DNA of 64,000 nt, taken from NCBI GenBank assembly GCA_030068075.1, contig CM057827.1, forward strand, positions 68,834,500 to 68,898,499, in the 5' to 3' direction. The stretch is from Paguma larvata (Eukaryota; Chordata; Mammalia; Carnivora; Viverridae). Within the stretch, counting starts at the first letter, position 1; the number at the start of each line of letters is the position of its first letter. The notes under the pieces are model-generated. The model was not told where the DNA came from, ran no database searches, and saw nothing but the letters and a program-made list of their open reading frames with translations. The position numbers and the translations under genes were made by a program. Below, one piece after another: positions 1-11,640 of the stretch.

Positions 1-540
1 GGCTGTATTTTTAAATTTGTAATGTGGCAAAAAAAAAAAATCTATACTTATATTGGACCTGGGTGGAAGATTTCAACTCATGCCAGATGAAGATAGGGTA
101 GTTCATTCAAGTGAGTGAAAATTATACCAAATCCCCAATGGAGAAAAAAGCCAGACATATTCCAAGATGTTTTTGGATGTGTAGAAGTAGATTTGCAAAA
201 TCTACTATTTTCCAACTGTGAACGATTCTTGAATTGTGTGACTAATGTCTTTTATTTTCAAGATTGATATATGAAGTCCCATAAAGTTCAAAGGCTTCAC
301 ACGTTTCATACCCTGTAATATTTGTAGAACTAAAACTACAGCCTCGATGTTTTGTTGAAGGAAAAAGCAAGGTTCTCCCTTCAAGCTCTGTGCCACTCTG
401 TCTGAATCACAACCACTGCCATCAATTTTCCTACTTCATGTTCCACATTACACAAAAAGACTTCCTGGAAACAGGAAATTACCTATTGCTACATTTAAAA
501 ATCGTACCAAAACTTAATATCTTAAAAGAACAATATTTAG
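1..540. other. Unique AT-rich sequence, no gene seen
   Basis: No recognisable repeat or gene is visible before the first SINE. The only simple feature is a short A-run near position 30-40. Short open frames on both strands have no recognisable protein character. Confidence 0.45.
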
Positions 541-760
541 GGATGCCTTGGTGGCTCATTTGGTTGAGTGTCCGACTGTCTGAGGGCAGGATCTCGCAGT
601 TCGGGAGTTCGAGGCCCACTTCAGGCTCTCTGAGGACAGCTCAGAGCCTGGAGGCTGCTTTGGATTCTGTCCCTCTCTCTCTGCCCCTCCCCTGCTCTCT
701 CTTCCTCTCTCTTTCTCTCTCTCTCTCAAGAATAAATAAAACATATAAAAAATTTTTTTA
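541..760 (+). mobile_element. CanSINE (SINEC_Fc-like), full length
   Basis: The element opens with a diverged GGATGCCTTGGTGGCTCA head. It continues through the tRNA-like body with GAGTTCGAGGCCC, a CT-rich run and an AAGAATAAATAAA tail. An imperfect target-site duplication is visible: AAGAACAATATTTA just before it and AAAGAATATTTA just after. The head is fairly diverged, so this is not among the youngest copies here. Confidence 0.9.
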
Positions 761-765
761 AAGAA

Positions 766-1170
766 TATTTATTATCTTTCAGAAATTTGGGAGCAGCTCA
801 GCTGGGGGATTCGGGCCCTGGGCATCGTGTGAGGTTCTGTGCAATGTTCGCTGGAGATGGATGACACACCTCCCACGACTACTCTCCTCAGCAGGGTGCT
901 GCTGGCTACTGCCCAGAACCTCAGTTCCCCCGTGAACAGGCCTGTTCACTGGGTGGCTGAGAAGGAGCAATCCGAGAGACCAAAGCTGAAGCTTCATTTC
1001 CTCTTAGAGCCTAGCCTCAGAAGAAGTACTGTCTCTTTCATGGCATGCTATTTGTCACACAGGACCAATCCTAACTGACCATGAAAGGAGATTACACAAA
1101 AGCATGAAGACCAAGAGGCAAGGAGGATTGGAAGCAAATTTAGGGTCTGACGACCACTGTCTGCCCATGG
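766..1170 (+). repeat. Ancient interspersed repeat, family not assigned
   Basis: The segment contains phrases typical of an old mammalian repeat: GGGAGCAGCTCAGCTGGG, later GAGCCTAGCCTCAGAAG, and then CACACAGGACCAATCCTAACT followed by an AGGAGATTACACAAAAGC-type end. I recognise the style as a mammal-wide LTR or DNA repeat but cannot name the family without a library search. Short ORFs on both strands here are incidental. Confidence 0.45.
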
Positions 1171-1307
1171 TCTTAAAGGATGGATGTCACTCCCACATGC
1201 AAAATATACACATCCAACTGAAAGGCCAACAACAATCTTAATCTATTATAGCAAAGAGTTCTTCTCAATCTCAACACCTGTGAACTAGAGAAGACATCTA
1301 TCTGGAT

Positions 1308-1368
1308 GTGTGCATGTGTGCACATACACGTGCACACACACACACACACACGCACACACACACACACC
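1308..1368. repeat. (CA)n microsatellite
   Basis: An alternating GT/CA tract begins with TGTGCATGTGTGCACATACACG and continues as a nearly pure CA run with one CG interruption. The purine-pyrimidine alternation makes it Z-DNA-prone and probably length-polymorphic. Confidence 0.9.
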
Positions 1369-2013
1369 ATCAATGGTGGGGGAGAGATAAGGTGACCAGT
1401 GTAGATCCATTCAAAAAAAAGAGAAAACAGGAGATACATAGGAATCGGTGGTTGTTAAAAATTCTAAAATCCAGGCAGTTGTGTGTTGGCAGCTTCTTGA
1501 TTAGGCCTGGGCCCTATTCTCTAGGAAATATCTTCACAGCTCCTGGCTCTGCCCTCTGGACTCTTGATCCTACTCTCCGTCATATAACCCTCATCTTTGC
1601 ATCATAAATGGCCAATGTGTTTAGATGAATAATTTTCTCTTGCTTCATGCCTATAGCAGTTCAGAGGTCCAAAGGCCTCTTTTCGTTTTGTCTTTGTCCC
1701 TTTTAATTCAAGCAGTGTTTACCATAGTGTAATTCTCTTAAAAACCTATGGGCATCCTGTGAAGCTATTGGCTTCATTCCCTTAGACAAAATCCACACCC
1801 ACACATTAAGTTCTTCTCTACCTTGAGATTCTTGGAAAGTTCGTGTAAGCCAACACACTTGGTACTGACAGGAGCCCTCTAGTTTATAACAGGATCCATG
1901 AAGTACACCTGTGAGGTTCTTAAAGGAATCTTTTTCTGTTTGAGGCACCACTTTAAATCTGTTTGAGGTTATAATAGAGTTCTTCGGTCTTACCCTCAGT
2001 TTCATCTTCGGAT

Positions 2014-2440
2014 GAGGAGTTCTCAAAGTGTGGTCCAAAGACATGTCGGGGGGTGGTCCTCAAGACACTCAGAGGGCCCACTAGGTCAAAACTATTTTCA
2101 TAATTAGACATAATTTTATTTTTCAGTCTTATTATCTTCAACATGTAGCAGAATTTTCCAGAGGCTATATGACCTATGATATCTGCCAGCTACCTTCTAT
2201 CAAGTTAAATGCTAAAGAAATTTGTAAAAATGTAAGACAATGACACTCTTCTATTTTTTAAAATACATTTTTGAATAAAAACATATTTTGTTAACATATA
2301 ATGTATGTTATTGTTTCAAATTCCTCGATTTTAATTCTAAAATCAACACAGACCACACACGTACAAAAAGCATCTCAGGGTCCTCAGTCATTGTAACAGT
2401 GTAAAGGGCCCTAAGATTGAAAAGTTGGAGAAATACCACT
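2014..2440 (+). mobile_element. hAT-type DNA transposon fossil
   Basis: The left end AGTTCTCAAAGTGTGG and the right end AAGTTGGAGAAATACC form imperfect terminal inverted repeats, of the CAGTGGTTCTCAAAG type. Internal phrases such as GTCAAAACTATTTTCATAAT and CATCTCAGGGTCCTCA fit a non-autonomous hAT-Charlie-like element near full length. No transposase is encoded. The family name is from recognition only. Confidence 0.65.
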
Positions 2441-2548
2441 TTTTATTGTGTTTTGTTTACAAAAGATCATTTCTGTTCAATGTACTGATTACAAAATCTC
2501 TCTGTAAATAGTACAAACAACAGCAATAAAAAATAATTAGACAAAAGA

Positions 2549-2760
2549 GGGGCACCTGGGTGGCTCAGTCAGTTAAGCATCCCACTTTGGCTCAGGTCAC
2601 GATCTCGCTGTTTCTGAGTTCGAGCCCCGCGACGGGCTCTGTGCTGACAGCTCGGAGCCTGGAACCTACTTTGGATTCTGTGTCTCCCTCTCTCTCTGTC
2701 CTCCCCCACTCGCACTGTGTCTCTGTCTCTCTCTCAAAAATAAATAAACATTTAAAAAAT
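2549..2760 (+). mobile_element. CanSINE, full length with target-site duplication
   Basis: The element has a GGGGCACCTGGGTGGCTCAG head, a GAGTTCGAGCCCCGCG B-box region, CT-rich tail sequence and AAAATAAATAAA. A duplication of about 17 bp flanks it: AATAATTAGACAAAAGA before and AATAATCAGACAAAAGA after, with one T/C difference. This marks a fairly recent retrotransposition. Confidence 0.95.
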
Positions 2761-2774
2761 AATCAGACAAAAGA

Positions 2775-5020
2775 AACGAAACATGTCCTGTGGAAAAATC
2801 ACATGACAGACTGCCTGACTTAAAAATGAGTAGTACTCTAGAAGGTTTCTTTGGTAAAATAATTGTCTTCAGCATTCGAAATTTTATTTTTTCTATAGAA
2901 ACAACATGTAGACCACAAAGACCCAGTGCTGAATCTCTCACATTGGACCCAACCGACAATAGGCAGTTCCTACCTGATGATTTTCTCTTCTTTTGGCTGA
3001 GGAAGCTAGGAACAAGCAAGATCTCACCTGGTTACAAATATGGATAGATCCTCACATACAAGTCCAAACAACTCATCAGATTAAAAGGAAAGAGTCAGTG
3101 CAATATAAACCTATTCACCATGTCTATGCTGTAGGAAACATTTTACTAGGATAGTTGAGCTAGTAGTTCAAACCCTCTTAATATCTGAATCAGAACAATT
3201 CACGGTTTAGTCCTCTCAACCTAGCCAAAAGCCAACAAAAAACTTAACCAGACTTTGTTATTAATATGATATCATAGGCTATTTTAAAGTTCGGAAAAGA
3301 GGTCTTTCCAAAGAAAGACTTCTTTTTGTTAGTGCTTAAGGTTTAAAATCAGGTATTAAATAAAGCTGATTCTCAGGTAAGATTTCAATACTGTTAGGTG
3401 AAACATTGACTATCTTAGCTTTCAGATCATTTTGTGCATTCAAGAAATGTCTGTCACTTCACTTTAGTCCCATGCTCAATCATTTAGAACAAAACACAAC
3501 ACAACAAAAATCCCAATCCATTTTGCCAGCTCAACAAAAGGCTTTGTGTGGGTGTGTGTTAGAAAGTAATTATGAGGTTTTTATTTCACTAATTATTCTT
3601 CAGCCTTTGAAATGTCAGCGTAGGTCAAAGTCGCAGCCAATGTTCTGAACCAGATCTGAATTCAAATTAGGAGGCTACTGCAGGAAGAACAAGGAAAAGA
3701 GTCAACAGTAATTTGACGTTATGAGCGACGGAGAATGAGACTCGAGGTCACAGGAATTTAAAGTTTCCATCCAGAGCACCTCAAAAACCCCAAAGTGCCA
3801 TGCAAAATTTATATTATAGATAGGACATGATTGATGATGCTTCCATAGCCACACTGCAGTGACGTTCTAAAGAGGTATAACTTGAGACTTATGTCATGAG
3901 TTTATGTTTAAAAATTACAAAATCATATAGAGCTTCTTCTTCTAAGTAGCCCTTTTGGGAACTTATAAACCCATACCAAATATTAAATAATTCCTCCAAA
4001 CATTTTCCTTAATTCTCCTTTAATAAGTATTTCTAAGCTGATTTTACGAATCAAGGTTGGATCTCATTATAACAAAATTTCATTTTTACAAATATTCAAT
4101 TGTGACACTTTCTAACTTCAACAGAAAGTAAGCACATCCTCTGAGAACACGAGTAAAACAGGCAAATTGATTGATTGTGCCTTATAATAACTAATATGCA
4201 CGAATATGCTGATCTTTTTGCTAATAAATTATCTCAGGAAGGTTAGTAGACTTAGGTGTAGTGCTGATTTCCCTGACCCCAAGCCCTCAGGACCGGCTAA
4301 GTTTACACAATGAGAGCAGACCAGATTGGAGTAAAGTGATTCCATTCATTTCAGTCATGCTCATGACTGATACCCAGTGTCATGACCAAATTGATCACAC
4401 AATGGTCTCCATCAATCTTTGCAACAGCAGAATTGAGCAGATTAGTTGTGCTGTGGCCTGTTCATTTCACCTTCTATAGATACAGCTTAATCTGAGGGGA
4501 AAAAGAAGAGTGAGTTAATTGAGGATAGAGGGTTCCCTCTGATGGCTTATGATAATCACCCCGCTTTTACTCTTTGTCCCCATATTTTGATGTCTGGTGG
4601 GTCTAAGGTGTCCTAGCCTCTTGCTTCTTCATGTGTGGTCCCCAGACCTGCAGCCTTGGCATTATCTCAAGCCCCTTCCCAGATCTAATAATGGACCCTG
4701 CTCTTAAGAAGGCCTCCTCCCACCACAATGATTTCTATACACTTTAAGAAGCATTGTTCTGCTTCTAGCTACTCTGAGACTTAATAGATCTCTCACCATT
4801 AAGCAAGTGCATCATTTATAAGAAGATCTGAGATTGTCTATATGGCTGGAGACCAGGAAGGATGCTCAAGGAAAATATACCAAGAGACTAACTGAAGATT
4901 TCAGAAAAATCTCTCCAAAACTGACTCACAGCATCGCCTTCACTGGAATCTGAACTGTTTCTGGAACGGCAACACTCTCGGCAGTTTACTCTGGCTTGCT
5001 TCATTCCTGACACTCTAGCC
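2775..5020. other. Unique sequence, no gene seen
   Basis: This 2.2-kb stretch has no repeat or gene I can recognise. It is AT-rich with scattered short ORFs and no splice-bounded hydrophobic or domain-like frame. Confidence 0.4.
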
Positions 5021-5137
5021 CGGCACTGTCCAACAGAAATGCAATCTGAGCCACAAATGCCCCACAGACGTAATTTTAAATTTTCCACTGGCCATTAAAG
5101 AGATGAAAATAAGCAGGTAAAATTAGTAATACATTTT

Positions 5138-5262
5138 AGGATGCCTGAGTGGCTCTGCCGATTAAGCATCCAACTCTTGGTTTCAGCACAGGTCATGATC
5201 TCACAGTTTGTGGGATCAAGCCCCGGTCGGGCTCTGCACTGACAGTATGGAGCCTGCTTGGG

Positions 5263-5316
<54 letters not shown>

Positions 5317-5379
5317 CCCTACCTTCATCATGCTTTCTCTCTCAAAATAAATAAATAAATCTTTAAAAAAATAATAATA
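5138..5379 (+). mobile_element. CanSINE with expanded (TC)n
   Basis: The head GGATGCCTGAGTGGCTC and the GATCAAGCCCC body are followed by a long pure TC run (about 5,266-5,313) inside the element and an AATAAATAAATAAAT tail. The left target-site copy TAATACATTTTA precedes it. The matching right copy lies beyond the next SINE, so the second SINE entered the tail of this one. Confidence 0.92.
5266..5313. repeat. (TC)n microsatellite inside a SINE
   Basis: A run of about 24 uninterrupted TC units lies in the CT-rich tail region of the SINE. It is the longest pure CT tract in the window and is likely variable between individuals. Confidence 0.9.
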
Positions 5380-5630
5380 GGGGCGCCTGGGTGGCTCAGT
5401 TGGTTAAGCGGCCAACTTCGGCTCGGGTCATGATCTCACGGTCTGTGGGTTCGAGCCCTGCGTCCGGCTCTGTGCTGATGGCTCGGAGCCTGGAGCCTGC
5501 TTCGGATTCTGTGTCTCCCTCTCTCTCTGCCCTTCCCCAGCTCATACTCTGTCTCTATATCTCTCAAAAATAAATAAACGTTAAAAAATTTTAAAAAAAA
5601 TAAAAATAATAAAAAATAAATAAAAAATAA
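5380..5630 (+). mobile_element. CanSINE inserted in the tail of another SINE
   Basis: It has a near-consensus GGGGCGCCTGGGTGGCTCAG head, GGGTTCGAGCCCTGCG and AAAATAAATAAACG, then a long A-rich tail of AAAAATAAT-type repeats. It directly follows the first SINE, with no host sequence between except that SINE's A-rich tail. The TAATACATTTTA duplication brackets the pair. The head is close to consensus, which suggests a young age. Confidence 0.93.
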
Positions 5631-5963
5631 TAATACATTTTACTTAACCCACTATATACAAAATACCAATCAATATATAATCAATATTAATGAGCTAGTT
5701 TATATTTTTGTACTAAGTCACCAAAATTTGGTGTGTATTTAACAGTTCCAGCACATCTCAGAACTAGACATTTCCAATTCTCAATGGACACCTTTAGCAG
5801 TGGTCACTATATTGAATAGGATAGCTCCAGCCAAAAAACCAGAATTGTAACTTAGGCCATCCTCCCTAGATTGTATATGTGGTATTTTAGAGCCCATACT
5901 TTTTTAATTGCTTGTATTTTGGTGCATAATTTAGAGATTTCTATTATATCTTAATTTATTGTG

Positions 5964-5966
5964 CAC

Positions 5967-6002
<36 letters not shown>

Positions 6003-6018
6003 AAGAGAGAGAGAGATT
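5964..6018. repeat. Compound (GT)n(GA)n microsatellite
   Basis: A run of GT units passes directly into GA units, with one AAAG interruption. It sits in otherwise unique AT-rich sequence. Confidence 0.9.
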
Positions 6019-6580
6019 TATTTTTGCCCAATTTGAAGCATGCCTGAGTAAGGTCCTATGGCTTTACTAAGATATTAACTATTCTCAGTGAGTTCTGTCC
6101 TTTCTAGCTTACTAGTTTAAGTTGTAATCTAGGTTAATAAATACTTTCTTTAAAGATATTCTCCTTGCTCCTCCCCAGACAATTCAGTGTAAGGAGAACT
6201 CAACTTTCCAGGTATCCCACTGTAGACTTGATAGCATGGAAGTTGGGCTTCTCTAATTCTCAATCTCTTTAACTATAAAAAGGGAAAATAATAGAGTTTC
6301 CAATGCAGAGATTAGTCGTGGCAACACATGGACTGTCCAATGACTGGCACATACTAGAGGTTCAGTAAATGGTATTTATCATTTTTAGTCTCCCTTGGGC
6401 CTCACTAATAGCCAAGGAACTAAAGATAATAATGTGGCCTGGGATTGTAGGAAGAGTGACTCTCATGTCAGAGCCACCCACCTTCCAACACTAAACCAGC
6501 GCCTCATGTTTCAGGTGTTTGTTTTAGCTACTGTTCTTTTTTGCGACCAATTTTTGTATTGGTCAAAATGCAGTAGGTTC
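6019..6580. other. Unique sequence, no gene seen
   Basis: Nothing recognisable is seen apart from a short segment near 6,340-6,385 (GGCACATACTAGAGGTTCAGTAAATGG) that may be the 3' end of a MIR or L2 copy. Confidence 0.35.
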
Positions 6581-6584
6581 AGCT

Positions 6585-6789
6585 GAGGTTAACAAATAAA
6601 TCAATAAATAAAACTACAATCTCAAGGGTTTAATACAACAAAGGCTCAGTTTTCACTCAAGTCACAGCCTGATATGTGTCAGGTGGCTTTTTGGGGTGAC
6701 GGCCCTCCAAATGGGGACTCAGAGATCTACTCTATTTGCGTATTGTTTGACTGACATCTTAAACACCTGGCCCCCAACACTTCTGAAAA

Positions 6790-6833
<44 letters not shown>

Positions 6834-6960
6834 TGGATAACTGAGAAAGGTTTATGATCAGGCCCAGAAATGGAATGCACGTCTATTCATATTCCATTGA
6901 CCAAACATAATCAGATAACCACAACCTAACTGTAAGTTTTCCTCTGTGATCAGAAAGGCA
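6585..6960 (-). repeat. Ancient LTR-like repeat carrying a (CA)n tract
   Basis: GGTTAACAAATAAATCA, CTCACTCAAGTCACAGCCTG-like and GGTGGCTTTTTGGGGTGAC phrases fit an old mammalian LTR-type element. Later phrases include CATATTCCATTGACC. A pure CA run at about 6,796-6,831 sits inside it. I cannot name the family, and the orientation is inferred. Confidence 0.4.
6796..6831. repeat. (CA)n microsatellite
   Basis: About eighteen uninterrupted CA units lie within an older interspersed repeat. Confidence 0.92.
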
Positions 6961-7269
6961 TCTATGAAACAGAATTTGGAAAACACACGACGCTGTTTTT
7001 GACACAGGTTGGTATTTTGTGCATTTGAAGTACAGAATACAATATTTTAAGAAAGCATTCCTCCCAAATGTCAGGGTGCATATGGCGGGTTAGGCATGGG
7101 ATGGAAGGGAATGATTCAAAGACATATGGAAGGAGGAAAAAATGACAGCCCTGGCTTTATGTATATAACAGTCAAGATGTGAAATCAAGGAAAAATTACA
7201 AATTTATCTTCCTTTAATAATGTCTGATGTTTGATTAGTACAGTACACTTTTAAAAGTCATAATGTACT

Positions 7270-7425
7270 TTTAAATTTCTTTAAATTATCACACTCCATC
7301 CACAGAGCCTTGTGAGATAGGTGGTGCTTTTTCCATTTTACAGATGAGTGCGAGCTGAGTATGGGCAGGTTCAACGACTGTCATCCAAGGGGTCTAAAGC
7401 CAAAGACAGCATTCCACCTGAGGGC
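7270..7425 (-). mobile_element. MIR SINE fragment
   Basis: The core TCCATTTTACAGATGAG, followed by a diverged GGTTCAACGACTGTCATCCA, matches the antisense core of the mammal-wide interspersed repeat. The tRNA-like end is missing or too diverged to see. Confidence 0.65.
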
Positions 7426-7782
7426 CACAGGGCCCTAGGATCCAGTCCCATCTAGGCCAAAACCACTCCCAATGAAACGGCAGTTCCCCCAGACTCTGAG
7501 TCAACACCAGTGAGACAAGTTCACTGTGTTATGAGGCTTCTCTTTTGCCCCAGACATTGCCAGCTACTCAGTGTGACATTGACTATTCCTTATTCTGCTT
7601 TGGTGACCAGAGAAAACACTAGTCTTTCTTTTATATCATTAATATAATAATTGGAGATAATTATACCTGTTCCCCAACCTGAATTCTTTTCCAACCTATC
7701 TTTTTGAACGTTCCTCAATGACATTACCAACTTTTATTGTCCCCATGTCATATTCTAGTTTGTCGACCTCCCTCTTTAATTT

Positions 7783-7985
7783 TTTTTTATTTTAATTTTA
7801 TTTATTTTTGAGAGAGAGAGTGTGAGTGGGGAAGGGGCAGAGAGAGAGGGAGACACAGAATCCGAAGCAGGCTCCAGGCTCTGAGCTGTCAACACAGAGC
7901 CTGACGCGGGGCTCGAACTCGTGAACCAAGAGATCGTGCCCTGAGCCAAATGGGCGTTCAATTGACTGAATCTCCCAGGTGCCCC
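7783..7985 (-). mobile_element. CanSINE, antisense
   Basis: It reads in reverse: a T-rich tail, then GAGAGAGAG, then GAAGCAGGCTCCAGGCTCTG, GGGGCTCGAACTC and finally CCCAGGTGCCCC. The body is intact. Confidence 0.93.
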
Positions 7986-8866
7986 AAATGTCAACATCCC
8001 TTTTAAAGCTTAACGCCCACAGTTAAAAACAGCATTGCATACGTGATCTGAGATTGCTATCTTTCTTCAGCAAGAGTGATGGGCTACATGTCACACCCCA
8101 TCCTTCATGCCTCCTGTTCAGAATGACTCTCTCTTACTGCTGTACCCTGGTCCTTCAAACTGGCCCACCTCCCTAAAGGGTTCCATATGTTGTGAACTGT
8201 CTGAAAATTTAAAGTAGAAATCTGTAATTGTGTTCCTCTGTGGTAATCTTCAACCTTGAAAAAATCTAAAAATCTCAATAGTCACTGACACTTGTTTGAA
8301 CACATTTTACCAGATAGTCTTTATTGCATACTGCCTTGTAAGTTACAGGAAAGCATGAACGGTAATAGAAATGTTTATATATTTCATTTTACTTTTTTCA
8401 TTTTCATTTTATTTTAGTTTATACTTACTATGTGCCAGAGTCTGTGGGGTTAGAATGGCAGACGAATCAATGATGGTGCTGAGAGTCCAGTAGGAAAGAC
8501 AGACATTGCTCAAATACTCATGCAAGTAACTGTAAAGTCACAAATACAGTTCTTCAAAGGAAATTACTGGGTACTTTGAGAAAGCACAAAACGGACCAGT
8601 TCTAAATTGTGGAGTGATCTCTAAAAAGGTAGAGATTTACGATCTGAGTAATGACTAAAAAGCTGAACCTGGATGATTGGAACGCAAATCTCACGTTCTA
8701 CCCATTATACATTCTGCCTGGCTAATGGAAAGCAAAGATATATCCTGGAAAAACCTGTCACATAATGGGATTCCTAGCTCAAACATAATGATAAATATAT
8801 AAAATAAGGGACAAAATAATCCACGTTTACCCTTTGAGAAAAAAAATTCCAACAGAGATTATTTTT
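7986..8866. other. Unique sequence with a possible ancient repeat
   Basis: No gene is seen. Between about 8,405 and 8,700 phrases such as CTTACTATGTGCCAGAG and GGAAAGACAGACATTGC resemble a common ancient mammalian repeat, but too much has decayed to assign it. Confidence 0.35.
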
Positions 8867-8885
8867 AAAAGAACCCTACATGCTG

Positions 8886-9015
8886 CGGCACCTGGGTGGC
8901 TCAGTCAGTTAAGCGTCCGACTTCGGCTCAGGTCATGATCTCTTGGTTTGTAAGTTCGAGCAGCACGTCAGGCTCTGTGCTGACAGCTCAGAGCCTGGAG
9001 CCTGCTTCGGATTTT

Positions 9016-9055
<40 letters not shown>

Positions 9056-9085
9056 AATAAACATTAAAAAAGAAAAAAGAAAAGA
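8886..9085 (+). mobile_element. CanSINE with target-site duplication
   Basis: The element opens GGCACCTGGGTGGCTCAG and contains AAGTTCGAGCAGCACG (a change in the B-box-like motif), a pure TC run near 9,021-9,052, AAAATAAACA and an AAAAGA-type tail. The duplication CCTACATGCTG is present on both sides (ends near 8,885 and 9,105). Confidence 0.94.
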
Positions 9086-9105
9086 AAAGAAAAACCTACA
9101 TGCTG

Positions 9106-11640
9106 AGAAATCGGGGTAGTGCAAAGCACCATACAGGAGAGGTAACATAACTTGAAACATTGTTTGGAAAGGCTTCCAACAATCAGGTAATTATTAGGAC
9201 ACTGAAAAAAACAAAGATGAGACTTAAAGATGGGAGATAGAGGATCCAAATGGAGTGACAGAGTGTGCAGTGCCTCAGAGGAAGGAAAGAGAAAGGATAT
9301 GTCCTGACCCTCAGCTCCCAGAAGGAATACACACACCTTAGGATAGGGTCGATCTGCTTGTGAGAAACTGACTCGCCTTTTCTCATTACAAGAAACGGAC
9401 TTGGGAACTTGGGATGTAATGGACTTGGGAACGCCAATGGCAATGCGGAGTCCGCCTCACAACGTGAGCTCTTCCGTGCTCCCCAAATCAGATCTTTATG
9501 TCACATTAGTTCTGTCTGGGTAGAACGAGTTTCTGAAATGGGACTTTTTCCAGTTAAAGAAATAAGGGAAATGGTTTCCAATGTGCTTTAATGTTTTCAA
9601 GAAAAACTGGATTTATGCATTATAGAAAACACACCGGCTCGCTGCGTCTGAAAGGTCTTCCCTTGACTTAACGTAGAGCTTGGAGCATGTTGACATTCTA
9701 CAGACTTTAGAATAAACAAAAACTGCTCTAACGAAAGTTTATACTTGATCTCTTTCTCAGCTGCCATTTTTTTTTTTTTTACAAAGCAAAATAATAAAAT
9801 CCAAATCTGCTGTGGTTTAACCGTTCTGGATTTTCCAAGGGCAGTGTTAATAAGTAAGTACTTTAAATGGAACTGATAACAACATGTAAGTCTCCTAAAG
9901 ATAGTAGAAACCTCAGAAATGTGTCTAATATACAGGTTAGCTATGAAATTGGGTTGCTAAAAAGCAAGCTATTTCCCGCCTTGAAATTCCAGCCACCCTC
10001 CACATTATTTTTCAAAGTCTGAGGGCAATTCAATTTTACATGGCATTTTCGATGGGATTTTTAAATGTACTTCTTGAGTAAAAAATATTTCTGTATCATA
10101 AAATCATTATCTAGCATTTTCTTTTCTGTGCTTTGGTATCTGGATTTATTTCTCTTTTCCTCAATTCCATGATTAGGCAGAATCTCTATCTTTTCTATCG
10201 AGGACGTTTAAACAGGATATAGATTTCAGGTTTATTTTGTCTGTGGTCTTAAAAATGCAAAGAGCTCTGTTTTAATGTATTTGATTTTCTTTAGAGTCAA
10301 CATTCCTTCTTGCATTTAAATGTGATGATGTAAATCAGAGCTGACACTCTGAGCTCTGTCTGCATCTTTTGCTTTGGTCCCAGTGTTTATGCACCTCCTG
10401 TGCAGATTCCAGCACATTCTACATTGTTTATCCTAATCACTATTACACCGAGTGAATAAACACGGTTATGGTTTACATGTAAAGCAGCTTCTCCATAGAA
10501 AAGATACATGATGATTCATGATAACACAGAAACCACAAAACCCCAGATGTTCAGATAGGGCTTAAAATGGAGTTGTGTGTTATGTTCAATTTTATGCAGA
10601 AAATTGAACGACCCTTAAACTGCACACAAAACAGTTCCCTTGACATCATTTTAGAGACCAGCGGTGTCTTTCAAAGTCCAACAGTTTGTCCTCCAGCTCC
10701 GGAACGGAACCCCCGTTTCTTTCATTAAACACGAAATGAAGTTGTTAACTTGCATTTTCGGTCTGTGTTGCATGAAAGATGTGTATCTTTGAATTCCTGC
10801 CTTACACTCAGCACCGTGAGATGCTCACACTCGGGAAGACTTCCGGGAACAGCAGGTTCCCCTTTCCTGGTTCGTCCGCTCTCTGAGTGCACGCTCTCTT
10901 CGCCGCATATGCTCCTGGAGTGCAAAAGCAATGGAATCCTTTGCCTGCAGTGAATTCACCTTTTCATTCTCTTTGTCCTCCCTTCCACTGACCTCCTGAC
11001 TCCCCTTTCCCTCTTCTTTACCTCCCTCTCCATCCTTACACCCTCACCCTTTCCCCTCCATCTTTTATGTAGAAAGTGTAAAATTGAATGTTTATACAAA
11101 GATTATGTAATGCATTTCCATTGTGCTTCTGGGAGATATGCTTTGTCAGGCCACTATTACTATGCAGCTCACAGAACCACAGACATTTTTTTTTTCTTCA
11201 GCTAGAAAAGAATTAGAGATAACCCCGTGAAGTGGTTTCCAAATTACATTTTAGCAGTAGAATCTTAGGTTTAAAGACAATTGTACATGTGATCACAACA
11301 TATAAAATTGATGAAGGTGGAACCGCTCTTTGAAACAAAGAAGGGAGTACATGGAGGCCCTCGTCCTCATCCCCTCCCTTGCCTTCAAGGAGCCCCAGTC
11401 TCCTCAGAAAACAAATGAAACACCTTGATATCATGCCATCTCCTTTCTGAGGACCAGAAAGATCAAATACTTTATCCCAGGTAACATACCTTTTGAGTTA
11501 CAAGGACATAAGCATAAGCCAGCTTGCTGTATCTGGGAATTATAGGTGATTTTGCTCTTATGTTAATAAAATGGAAATTTGGAGCTGACGAAAACACAGA
11601 ATGACCTCAGGTGAAAAGTGGAGTTCTTACGTAACTCTAA
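9106..11640. other. Mostly unique sequence
   Basis: No coding gene is recognised. A T-run lies near 9,769-9,780. A stretch near 9,920-10,620 has the texture of a conserved noncoding element and is listed separately. The part from 10,940 to 11,060 is pyrimidine-rich. Confidence 0.4.
9920..10620. promoter_or_regulatory. Possible conserved noncoding element
   Basis: The sequence is repeat-free and AT-rich, with TGCAAAGAGCTCTG, GCATTTAAATGTGATGATG and GTGAATAAACACGG, which contain motif-like words for GATA/homeodomain and forkhead factors. No tandem repeat or transposon signature is present. The call rests on sequence texture only; conservation was not measured. Confidence 0.25.

Larger units (their letters stand above)
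5021..5828 (+). mobile_element. DNA transposon fossil interrupted by two SINEs
   Basis: The left part starts CGGCACTGTCCAACAGAAAT and contains GTAATTTTAAATTTTCCA. After the SINE pair it resumes with ACTTAACCCACTATATAC and later GGTGTGTATTTAACAGTTCC and CAGCACATCTCAGAACTAGA. These are characteristic of an ancient non-autonomous, probably hAT-like, element. The SINE pair occupies about 5,138-5,630. No coding capacity remains. Confidence 0.6.

Noticed and set aside
541..760. tRNA genes suggested by A-box and B-box words in SINEs
   Set aside because: The tRNA-like parts belong to CanSINE or MIR copies. None folds into a complete cloverleaf with an acceptor stem that I could trace.
5266..5313. 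CRISPR-like or satellite array
   Set aside because: The window has only mono- and dinucleotide microsatellites and short duplications. No spaced direct repeats and no higher-order satellite were found.
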